A stretch of DNA of 33,627 nt from the NCBI RefSeq assembly GCF_006912135.1, contig NZ_VIRS01000054.1, positions 1 to 33,627 on the forward strand. The letters are read 5' to 3'. The notes under the pieces were generated by a model. That model searched no databases. It saw only the letters and a program-made list of their open reading frames with translations, and had not been told where the DNA came from. This DNA comes from Cryptosporangium phraense. GTDB taxonomy: Bacteria > Actinomycetota > Actinomycetes > Mycobacteriales > Cryptosporangiaceae. The position numbers and the translations under genes were made by a program. Shown here one piece after another: positions 1 to 7,338 of the stretch (position 1 is its first letter; every line of letters begins with the position of its first letter).

Positions 1-1
1 C

Positions 2-937
2 GATGCGGCACCTCTGGGGCACGCGCAGCGCGGCGGCGCGCAGCTCGGAGCGGCGCAGCACGGCGGCGCGCAGCGCGGTGGGGCGCCGGCGCGCGGGGTC
101 GCGCCCCCGGGCCTGCCCCGGCAGGTCGCACCGGGTGCATCCCGGCCGGCACCAGCAGGCATGCCTCGACCGGCCGCCGCGGGCGGCTACCGGCCAGGAG
201 CCCCAGCCGGCGCCGGAGCACCAGGCCGCCCGGGAACACCGGCCGGCGCCGGAACACCAGGCCGCGCGGGAACACCGGCCGGCGCGGGAACGCCGGGCGG
301 CGCGGGAGCGGTGTCGGCTCAGCGCCCGTGGGGGCCGCCGGGCGGGCGGCCGATCCCCAGCGCCGGAGTGCAAGCCCCCCGGGCCCCTGGAGGAACCCGA
401 CACATCCCCTGGGACCGCCTCCAGTGCCCACCGATCGCCAGCCGAACCGGACGGCGCATCTGGAGCAACATCGTCCTGGTCCTCGTCGTGCTCGGGCTGA
501 TCGACGCGATCGCCCAGACCCCGAGCGTCCGCTCGTTCCTGGTCGGCGGCCCACTGACCCAACCGCCCTGGCTCGGCGGCGCCTTCGACGCCAGCACCCG
601 CCTGACCCGGGCCACCGCCGGGCTACCCGACCCGCTCACCACCTGGGTCACCGCGAACGGCGCGGCCGCCGTCGCCGGGCGCCTGGCCGCGGTCCCGCTG
701 CTGCTGCTGGCCTGCGTCGCGCTGGTCCGCCGCGGCGGCACCGCTTCCTGGGCGATGGCCGCCAAGACCGCCGCGGGCTGGGTCGGCACGCTGGTGGCCG
801 TCCTGCTGGCGGCCCGCTACCTGGCCACCGGTTTCCAGTCACTGCTGTGGGCCGTGTCCGCCCTCAGCTGGTGGCTTGTACTTTTCCTACCCGTATTGGT
901 CGTGCTCACCAAGCGAGCTGCGGGCCCGAATCACTAA
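2..937 (+). CDS. Low-complexity multipass membrane protein (5' truncated by window edge)
   Basis: The frame is open from the first bases of the window, so the true start probably lies upstream; an internal ATG at 161 is possible but sits inside the repetitive region. The first ~140 residues are Ala/Gly/Pro/Gln-rich, with GGAQ-like units followed by GTPAGAGTPG-like units. The C-terminal ~180 residues hold about four hydrophobic segments: NIVLVLVVLGLI, a Leu-rich stretch with LLLLACVALV, a Val/Leu-rich stretch, and a last one near WWLVLFLPVLVVL. This looks like a proline-rich cytoplasmic tail followed by a small integral membrane domain. I do not recognise a family. High GC at third codon positions marks it as native, unlike the next three genes. 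Confidence 0.6.
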   Translation, partial: DAAPLGHAQRGGAQLGAAQHGGAQRGGAPARGVAPPGLPRQVAPGASRPAPAGMPRPAAAGGYRPGAPAGAGAPGRPGTPAGAGTPGRAGTPAGAGTPGGAGAVSAQRPWGPPGGRPIPSAGVQAPRAPGGTRHIPWDRLQCPPIASRTGRRIWSNIVLVLVVLGLIDAIAQTPSVRSFLVGGPLTQPPWLGGAFDASTRLTRATAGLPDPLTTWVTANGAAAVAGRLAAVPLLLLACVALVRRGGTASWAMAAKTAAGWVGTLVAVLLAARYLATGFQSLLWAVSALSWWLVLFLPVLVVLTKRAAGPNH

Positions 938-1081
938 TTCCAGAAAATCGATGTCTGCTGTGGAATCCGCGGCGGCCACTTACGCGATCGGCCAGGCCGT
1001 CTGAACCGACCGTGGATAACTATCGTCCAAACTCGCGTGTGGGCGATACTCTGTCCCCACGGCTAATTCCTGGGGGGAAGA
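938..1081 (+). promoter_or_regulatory. Promoter region of the viperin cassette
   Basis: This is the only non-coding DNA ahead of the three-gene cassette. Two -10-like hexamers are visible, GATAAC at 1015-1020 and GATACT at 1045-1050, but neither has a convincing -35 partner. The region is more AT-rich than the flanks. The sequence GGGGGGAAG at 1072-1080 is a strong ribosome binding site and decides the TTG start at 1082. Assignment of the exact promoter is inference. Confidence 0.4.
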
Positions 1082-2905
1082 TTGTCGACGCGTAGCTCAT
1101 CCAGCTCCGCGCTCGCTCTGTCGCGCGCGGCGACCGGGGGTGGGCGGGTCGAGTTGATCCTGTTGACCGATTCAGTCGATCCACAATTCATCGTCCTCAT
1201 GGCCAAACAGGTTGGGAGTTCACTCTCCATCGAGTTGCCAACCGCCTCAAGCGCACCCAAGCGACTTGCACAGGTCATCGAGGAAGAGGCAAGGGGGCAA
1301 CTCGGATTACAGATCCGCTTTCTCGGGTTCGTTGAGTTTTCCGTCGAGGCGGACTGCCGCATCGTGGCGGCTGTAGTCCTCACCGACCCCGCTGTGCCCA
1401 AGGCGACAAAGCTCGGTCAAGACCTACGCATCCTCTCGGAAGCCGATATACGCGACGAGCATATTACCGATCTGGCACTCTACGATGCCGCGCGCGAGTG
1501 GTGCATCACCGAGATCGAATCACACACGCTTAACGAGCGTATCAGTAGTGCGGTTGAGTCCTCTATCGCCTATTTGAGTCGTAACCTCTCCCACGAGCGC
1601 CCAGACGACGCTCCGCTGGAGAGAGAGACTAGTATCCCTTACAACGGCCTGTGGGGCTGGTCGATGTTGATGGATCAGACCGATGTCGGTGTGTTGTCCA
1701 CCGCTCAGGGCATCCTGGCTTACCGGCATGCTGATCGCCAGCCCAGCGATACTATAGGCAGCGCGGTAGAGTCGCTCGAGCGTCTCCAGAACACTGATGG
1801 CGGTTGGCGGGTACGGCGGGCACTCACTGGCAATCCGAGCGACAAGTCAGTGACAGAGAGCACTTGCTACTGCGTTTGGGCGCTATTGGAGATTGGCCGC
1901 CCTCACACCGATCCAGTAGTTAGTAAGGCCGTTACCTGGCTGCGCGAGCACGTCCAGCAGGATGGTGGCTGGGCCTCCACCGCAGACGGCACCGAGTCGC
2001 ACCTCTATCCAACCGCCCTCGCCGTCCGTGTCCTGGCGCGTTGCGAACACAGTGAGGAACTCGCGCAGGGCCTATGGTGGCTGCGCCAGGCACAGGATCC
2101 AGACTCTGGCGCCTTCTTCGCACCCAAGCGTCCCCAGGGTTGGGATGCCGATGACCGGCGTTTCGCATATACCGCTCATGCTGTGCTGAGCCTCCTCGCC
2201 GCCGGCGTGCCGGAGGACGACGATGTGATCCGATCGGCCTGCGGGTTCTTATCGCTCGAGTTCGACGAGGACGGACCCGAGCCTTGGCCGTCACGGGCGA
2301 CGACCACTCGGATCGACCGAGCCACGGCGTCGAACATGGAATTCAAGCATTTTGCCACCCCTTGGGTGATCGCGGCCTTGATTACGGCTGGCCACGGCGT
2401 CGATGACATGGTTGTCCTCCGCGCAGTCGAGAAGCTTCTCAAACGCCAGCTATCCGATGGCCGTTGGCGCTGCGAACTCGCCGACAACGATCGAACTACG
2501 CTCTGGGCATTACATGATGCCCTCTTCGCACTACGCACGATCCGCGAATCCACCCGCAGCCGCTTGCCGATGATTGCGTTGAGCCGACAACGGGACGATG
2601 AGCGCAAGCGTATATCCGAAGCGCTTACCCGGCTATTGGCGGCTACCGCACCGCAGCCAGCTCCCCAGAACGGCATCGCCTGGCGGCGCTTCCTGTACGG
2701 CTGGCTCGCCGCCCTCACCGTTTTTGTTCTATTGTTACTCCTGGCTCAACTCGGGTTCGACCTATTCGGCCCCGGATCCGCATTGCGCAAGGTTCTCGGG
2801 ACTGTCGGCGCCTTCATACTCGCAGTCGCTACTGCAACCGTCCCTCAAGTCGTCACTGAGGAGCACAAGCGACGCCGCGGCAGGGAGGAACGGCACCAAA
2901 CGTGA
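1082..2905 (+). CDS. QW-repeat (terpene cyclase/prenyltransferase-like) membrane protein, first gene of viperin cassette
   Basis: 607 residues from a TTG start chosen for the strong GGGGGGAAG site just upstream. Residues ~20-120 form an alpha/beta-looking domain; ELPTASSAPKRL followed by IEEEARGQLGL faintly recalls a degenerate Nudix box. Residues ~150-490 are helical repeats with QW-type motifs of the squalene-cyclase/prenyltransferase alpha-toroid: QNTDGGW (236-242), QQDGGW (292-297), QDPDSGAFF (338-346) and QLSDGRW (456-462). A DxDD sequence (DADD, 355-358), the catalytic signature of class II terpene cyclases, precedes an Ala/Leu helix. Two membrane helices follow, ~538-557 and ~571-588, with a basic tail. 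Four TTA leucine codons (76, 390, 477, 552) and low GC set it apart from neighbours. Role unknown: it could be a membrane sensor or effector of the viperin system, or a true cyclase. Confidence 0.8.
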   Translation: MSTRSSSSSALALSRAATGGGRVELILLTDSVDPQFIVLMAKQVGSSLSIELPTASSAPKRLAQVIEEEARGQLGLQIRFLGFVEFSVEADCRIVAAVVLTDPAVPKATKLGQDLRILSEADIRDEHITDLALYDAAREWCITEIESHTLNERISSAVESSIAYLSRNLSHERPDDAPLERETSIPYNGLWGWSMLMDQTDVGVLSTAQGILAYRHADRQPSDTIGSAVESLERLQNTDGGWRVRRALTGNPSDKSVTESTCYCVWALLEIGRPHTDPVVSKAVTWLREHVQQDGGWASTADGTESHLYPTALAVRVLARCEHSEELAQGLWWLRQAQDPDSGAFFAPKRPQGWDADDRRFAYTAHAVLSLLAAGVPEDDDVIRSACGFLSLEFDEDGPEPWPSRATTTRIDRATASNMEFKHFATPWVIAALITAGHGVDDMVVLRAVEKLLKRQLSDGRWRCELADNDRTTLWALHDALFALRTIRESTRSRLPMIALSRQRDDERKRISEALTRLLAATAPQPAPQNGIAWRRFLYGWLAALTVFVLLLLLAQLGFDLFGPGSALRKVLGTVGAFILAVATATVPQVVTEEHKRRRGREERHQT

Positions 2906-2919
2906 GGAGTTGACCGCAC

Positions 2920-3750
2920 ATGCGCGTGCAGTGGAAGACAGCCGTCGATTGGCATCAGCACCTGACCGTAGCGAAGGAGTGTGCAGAAGCTGCCGCTCAA
3001 CGCATCTCTGATGAGTTCGGCCATCGTCATATCACCGGCGAGAAGGGGCCGTACGACGTTCAACTACGCGCCGATTTGGTATCGGAAGACACGATCGTTT
3101 CAGGGATCCATCAGGCATATCCTGACCATCGAATAATTTCCGAAGAGCACACCCTCAAGTGGTTGAATGACGAGCACACATGGTTTGTCGACCCGCTCGA
3201 TGGAACCAATAATTTCGGCTACGGAGTCGCTCACTGCGCAGTTGCGATCACCCTCTTCCACCGCGACGAACCCGTGGTGGCCGTCGTCCATGACCCGGTC
3301 GTCAAACGTCGCTATTACGCGCAGGCTGACGCAAAGCAGGCTCTAAGGCCAGCGCCACTTCGTAGCGAACCCGTACCACTTCGGCGGGCTTCAATCTCCT
3401 ACGTCACGAATTACACGCCAGAGGCCCGACGCTACGGACTTGCGCTCGAACGGCGCCTCCGCGACGAGTGCAAGCGCGTGTTCACGCTCTGGGCACCGTC
3501 TCTCGATCTAGCGCTTATATCCGCAGGTGGTCTCGACGCCATGGTGTGTGTCGACGCGAACTTCCTCGACGTCTGCGCCGGCCTCTTCCTACTCGAGCAG
3601 AACGGTGGCTGCGTGCTCGGCCTCGGTGGAGAACGCCTTCCCCTCACCAAGTCTCTTGCGGACGCTCCAGTATCGTTCGTTGCCGCCCGTGACGGACACC
3701 TGGCTCAAGATCTCTTCCAACATGTTCGGGAAGCGATACACGGCGTATGA
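2920..3750 (+). CDS. Inositol-monophosphatase/CysQ-family phosphatase, second gene of viperin cassette
   Basis: 276 residues, close to the usual IMPase length. The metal-binding signatures are present: the EE pair at 75-76, DPLDGTNNF at 91-99, and a second site with D196, AGG 202-204, D206 and D217 (LDVCAG in place of the usual WDxxAG). The family uses Mg2+ to remove phosphate from inositol phosphates, 3'-phosphoadenosine 5'-phosphate or related small phosphates, in the cytoplasm. Start ATG 2920 has GAGGAG 9 bases upstream, and that site overlaps the stop of the preceding gene. The stop overlaps the viperin start (ATGA at 3747-3750), so the two are probably translationally coupled. Inference: the substrate may be a nucleotide, perhaps a viperin substrate, product or by-product. 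A housekeeping inositol or PAP phosphatase is less likely given the operon. Confidence 0.88.
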   Translation: MRVQWKTAVDWHQHLTVAKECAEAAAQRISDEFGHRHITGEKGPYDVQLRADLVSEDTIVSGIHQAYPDHRIISEEHTLKWLNDEHTWFVDPLDGTNNFGYGVAHCAVAITLFHRDEPVVAVVHDPVVKRRYYAQADAKQALRPAPLRSEPVPLRRASISYVTNYTPEARRYGLALERRLRDECKRVFTLWAPSLDLALISAGGLDAMVCVDANFLDVCAGLFLLEQNGGCVLGLGGERLPLTKSLADAPVSFVAARDGHLAQDLFQHVREAIHGV

Positions 3751-4637
3751 CCTCGTCAGCGCGAAGCTCTAGACTTCCGATTTCGACTGTCAACTTTCAC
3801 GTGTGGCAGCCGTGTAACATGCACTGCCATTTCTGTTTTGCTACTTTTCGTGACGTCCGATCGGACGTTCTGCCCGCTGGGCACCTAGAGCGCTCCGAAG
3901 CCCGAATGGTCATCGCCGCGCTAGGCCGCTACGGGTTCGAGAAGATCACGTTTGCAGGTGGGGAGCCGCTACTTTGCCCGTGGTTACCCGACCTCCTGCG
4001 TGAAGCGAAAGCTCACGGGATGGCCACCTCCATAGTTACCAACGGAAGCCTTCTCGACGAGGAGTATCTGGCGCGTACCCACACCGACCTCGACTGGCTC
4101 GCCCTAAGTATCGATAGCGTGGACCCTACGGTTCTACGCCTCACTGGCCGTCAGACGCGCGGACGCCCGCTATCGGAGGTCGACTACCTCCATCTGTGCG
4201 CGACCGCTGCCTCACTGGGTATCGCCATCAAGATCAATACAGTTGTCACGGCCGCCAATTGGCACGAGGATCTCACTGGTTTTCTCGCTGACGCCCGGCC
4301 ACATCGGTGGAAGGCGATGCGCGTGCTCCCGATGGCGGACCAGAATAGCGGCGCGGTAGAGGCCTTCCTGATTAGCAGCGAGCAGTTCTGGACGTACGTC
4401 GACCGTCACCGGGCGCTGCGATGTCTAGGCATTGACATAGTGGCAGAAGACAACAACGACATGCTCGGCACTTACGTCATGGTCGACCCGGCCGGCCGCT
4501 TCGTTGACAACCTCGACGGTCGGTACCGTTACAGCGCCCCGATCCTCCAGGTGGGAGCTGAGAAGGCGCTCGGCCAGATACGCCTCGACCGCAGTGGCTT
4601 CCTACGCCGCGGAGGCGAATACCAATGGGTCCGCTGA
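3747..4637 (+). CDS. Prokaryotic viperin (pVip), antiviral radical SAM enzyme
   Basis: 296 residues that can be aligned by eye to animal viperin nearly end to end. The radical SAM cluster motif is CNMHCHFC (C23, C27, C30), after the VNFH strand typical of viperin. Next come GGEP (71-74), TNGS (98-101), KIN (162-164), RWK (187-189) and the viperin C-terminal signature FLRRGGEYQW (285-294). The amphipathic membrane helix of animal viperin is absent, as in bacterial forms. Known chemistry: viperins use SAM to convert CTP, and in bacteria also UTP or GTP, to 3'-deoxy-3',4'-didehydro nucleotides that block phage transcription. Where vertebrates have KINFSGGEP this protein has KITFAGGEP, so nucleotide preference may differ. 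Start ATG 3747 overlaps the phosphatase stop. It has a TTA codon at L80, and GC is lower than in hem genes. A role in nucleoside natural-product synthesis is the main alternative. Confidence 0.94.
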   Translation: MTSSARSSRLPISTVNFHVWQPCNMHCHFCFATFRDVRSDVLPAGHLERSEARMVIAALGRYGFEKITFAGGEPLLCPWLPDLLREAKAHGMATSIVTNGSLLDEEYLARTHTDLDWLALSIDSVDPTVLRLTGRQTRGRPLSEVDYLHLCATAASLGIAIKINTVVTAANWHEDLTGFLADARPHRWKAMRVLPMADQNSGAVEAFLISSEQFWTYVDRHRALRCLGIDIVAEDNNDMLGTYVMVDPAGRFVDNLDGRYRYSAPILQVGAEKALGQIRLDRSGFLRRGGEYQWVR

Positions 4638-4644
4638 GCGTCTC

Positions 4645-5703
4645 CTACTGGCGTGCGAGCAGCCCCGCGGCCTCGGTGGCCCAGTACGTCAGCACGAAGT
4701 CGGCCCCGGCCCGCCGGGCCCCGACCAACGTCTCGAGCATGACCTGCTCCCGGTTGATCCACCCGTTGGCCGCCGCCGCCTCGACCATCGCGTACTCACC
4801 CGACACCTGGTACGCCGCCACCGGCACGTCGACCGCGTCCGCGACCTGACGCAGCACGTCGAGGTACGGCAGCGCGGGCTTGACCATGATGATGTCGGCG
4901 CCCTCGGCGATGTCGAGCGCGACCTCGCGCAGCGCCTCGGCCGCGTTCGCCGGGTCCTGCTGGTAGGTCTTGCGGTCGCCCTTGAGCTGCGACTCCACCG
5001 CGTCGCGGAACGGCCCGTAGAACCCGGACGCGTACTTCGCCGCGTAGGCCAGGATCACCGTGTTCGTGTGCCCGGCCGCGTCGAGCGCCGCCCGGACGAC
5101 GCCGACCTGGCCGTCCATCATCCCGGACAGCCCGAGCACGTGCGCACCGGCGTCGGCCTGCGCGACCGCCATCTCGGCGTAGCGCAGCAGCGTCGCGTCG
5201 TTGTCGACCGAGCCGTCGGCGGCCAGGACTCCGCAGTGCCCGTGGTCGGTGAACTCGTCCAGGCAGAGGTCGCTCATCACGACCGTGTCGGCGCCGACCT
5301 CGGCGATCACGTCCGCGATCGCGTCGTTGAGCACCGCGTCGGTGGTGCCGCAGTGGTCGCGCTCGGTCGGCACGCCGAACAGCATGATGCCGCCGACGCC
5401 GGCCGCGACCGACTCGGCCGCGGCCCGGCGAAGCGAGTCCCGCGAGTGCTGGAAAACGCCCGGCAGCGACCGGATCGGCCGCGCCTCCGGGATGCCTTCC
5501 TTGACGAAGAGCGGGAGGACGAGGTCGGCCGGGTTCACCCGGATCTCCGACACGAGCCGACGCATGGCCGGGCTCTGCCGCAGCCGCCGCGGACGAACGC
5601 TCGGGAACCCGCCACCGCCGCCGCTACTGCCCGGGGTCAGCCCGGGGCAGAGCTTCTCGAGTGACGGCGCACCGGCCGTGGCCCGCCGCAACGTCCCGCT
5701 CAT
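4645..5703 (-). CDS. hemB: Delta-aminolevulinic acid dehydratase (porphobilinogen synthase)
   Basis: 352 residues. It condenses two 5-aminolevulinate molecules to porphobilinogen in the cytoplasm, the second common step of haem and cobamide synthesis. The two Schiff-base lysines are visible as AYAAKYAS (K223) and MVKPALPY (K275). The cysteine metal site reads DLCLDEFTDHGHCG (145-158). An unusual Gly-rich stretch near residues 24-33 precedes the conserved barrel. Start ATG 5701-5703 follows an AGGGAGAG site. It is last in the rex-hemACDB operon, 60 bases after hemD, and its stop lies only 7 bases from the convergent viperin stop with no clear terminator between. Confidence 0.97.
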   Translation of the reverse strand: MSGTLRRATAGAPSLEKLCPGLTPGSSGGGGGFPSVRPRRLRQSPAMRRLVSEIRVNPADLVLPLFVKEGIPEARPIRSLPGVFQHSRDSLRRAAAESVAAGVGGIMLFGVPTERDHCGTTDAVLNDAIADVIAEVGADTVVMSDLCLDEFTDHGHCGVLAADGSVDNDATLLRYAEMAVAQADAGAHVLGLSGMMDGQVGVVRAALDAAGHTNTVILAYAAKYASGFYGPFRDAVESQLKGDRKTYQQDPANAAEALREVALDIAEGADIIMVKPALPYLDVLRQVADAVDVPVAAYQVSGEYAMVEAAAANGWINREQVMLETLVGARRAGADFVLTYWATEAAGLLARQ

Positions 5704-5763
5704 CGTCTCTCCCTCACTCGTCGCCGCCTGTACCCGAAAGTACGCCGGGAGACAGGCAATCGT

Positions 5764-7338
5764 TCAGCGTGCCAGCCGACCGGCCGTCGGCCCCTGGGCC
5801 TTGGCGCCCCGGCGCGGCTTGGCCGGCAGCGACGCCAGCTTCTCCCGCAGCTCGAGCGCGTACTCGGCCAGCGACTCGACCAGCGACGGCACGTTCGCGG
5901 TCTCCGGCTGCACGTCGACGCGCAGCCCGAGCTCGCGGGCGGTGTCGGCGGTCTTCGGCCCGATGCAGGCCACGACCGTGCGGGCGTGCGGCTTGCCGGC
6001 GATGCCGACCAGGTTCCGCACCGTGGACGACGACGTGAACAGCACGGCGTCGAACCCGCCTGACTTGATCGCGTCCCGGATCGGCGCGGGCGGCGGGGCG
6101 GCCCGAACGGTGCGGTAGGCCGTGACGTCGTCGACCTCCCAGCCGCGCTCGATCAGGCCGGCGGCCAGCGTCTCGGTCGCGATGTCGGCCCGCGGCAGCA
6201 GGATCCGGTCGATCGGGTCGAGCACCTCGTCGTAGGGCGGGAAGTCTGCCAGCAGGCCGTCGCTGGACTGCTCACCGCTGGGCAGCAGCTCGGCCTTGAC
6301 GCCGAACGCCTCCACCGCGGCCGCGGTCGCGTCGCCGACGCAGGCGATCTTGACGCCGGCGAACGCCCGCGCGTCGAGCCCGAACTCGGCGAACTTCTCC
6401 CAGACCGCCTTCACCGCGTTGGTCGAGGTGAAGATGACCCACTCGTACCGGCCGGTGACCAGGCCCTTGATCGCGCGCTCCATCTGGGCCGGCGTCCGGG
6501 GCGGCTCGACGGCGATCGTCGGCACCTCCTCCGGGATCGCGCCCCAGCCGCGGAGCTGGGCGCTCATCGCACCGGCCTGCTCCTTGGTGCGGGGCACCAG
6601 CACCTTCCAGCCGTACAGCGGACGCGACTCCCACCAGGAGAGCTTGTCGCGCAGGCCCACGCCGGCCCCGATCGAGACGACCAGCGTTCCGTAGAGCCCG
6701 ATCGCCGCGTCGACGATGCCGTCCAGCGTCGCCACCGACGTCGACTGGGTGTCGGTGGTGCCGTCGCCGGTGACCAGCACCGTCGCCTGGCCGCTCATCC
6801 CGGCCGAGAGCAGCCCGTCGCGGACGGCCGGCAGGTCACCGGCGTCCAGAGTGAGCGTCAGCGTGCCCGGGACCGCGACCATCGCGTCGAAGTCGAGCGC
6901 GGTGACGTCACGGACCTCGACCGTCGTCCGCAGACCGCCGGCCGGCGCACCGGCGTAGCCGGTGACCCCCTCGGCGAGCGGAACACCGGGAACCACCTCG
7001 AACGGGACCGACGTCCGGGCGACGGCCTGCACCTCGCGGACGATCGACTCCGACGTCAGCGGGTCGCCGGCCACCAGGCGGGCCACCGTGCGTCCGGAGC
7101 GGGCCCCGGAGAGCAGTACCTTCGCGACGTCCCCGGCTGCGCCCTCGGCGACGCTGACCTCGACCGACTCCGGCGCGGAGGCGACCACCGCGGCGAGGAG
7201 CGTGGGCGGCAGCGACCGGTCGTGCAGGATGTGGTCGGCGTCGGCGACGGCCTCGAGCGCACGTCGGGTGAGCAGCCCCGGGTCGCCGGGGCCTGCCCCG
7301 ACGAACGTGATCCGGCCGGTCGTGGAGCGACGGGTCAT
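5764..7338 (-). CDS. hemD: Uroporphyrinogen-III methyltransferase-like / uroporphyrinogen-III synthase fusion
   Basis: 524 residues from the ATG at 7338, which overlaps the hemC stop by four bases (ATGA). A longer open frame continues upstream but only as a shadow of hemC. Residues ~1-245 form a CobA/SUMT-like SAM-binding domain (VGAGPGDPGLLT at 13-24, then VAGDP and VVPGVP), somewhat degenerate in its catalytic part. Residues ~255-505 form the HemD domain, which cyclises hydroxymethylbilane to uroporphyrinogen III (VIFTSTNAV and VLFTSSSTVR segments). The basic C-terminal tail with PAKPRRGAK is low complexity. This two-domain form is usual in actinobacteria; whether the N-terminal half is still an active methyltransferase is uncertain. 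Confidence 0.95.
   Translation of the reverse strand: MTRRSTTGRITFVGAGPGDPGLLTRRALEAVADADHILHDRSLPPTLLAAVVASAPESVEVSVAEGAAGDVAKVLLSGARSGRTVARLVAGDPLTSESIVREVQAVARTSVPFEVVPGVPLAEGVTGYAGAPAGGLRTTVEVRDVTALDFDAMVAVPGTLTLTLDAGDLPAVRDGLLSAGMSGQATVLVTGDGTTDTQSTSVATLDGIVDAAIGLYGTLVVSIGAGVGLRDKLSWWESRPLYGWKVLVPRTKEQAGAMSAQLRGWGAIPEEVPTIAVEPPRTPAQMERAIKGLVTGRYEWVIFTSTNAVKAVWEKFAEFGLDARAFAGVKIACVGDATAAAVEAFGVKAELLPSGEQSSDGLLADFPPYDEVLDPIDRILLPRADIATETLAAGLIERGWEVDDVTAYRTVRAAPPPAPIRDAIKSGGFDAVLFTSSSTVRNLVGIAGKPHARTVVACIGPKTADTARELGLRVDVQPETANVPSLVESLAEYALELREKLASLPAKPRRGAKAQGPTAGRLAR

Noticed and set aside
938-965. Terminator hairpin after the first gene (TTCCA/TGGAA)
   Set aside because: Only five base pairs around an 18-base loop and no T tract.
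4529-4849. Small open frames across the viperin/hemB junction
   Set aside because: They overlap both well-supported genes and have no ribosome binding site or family.
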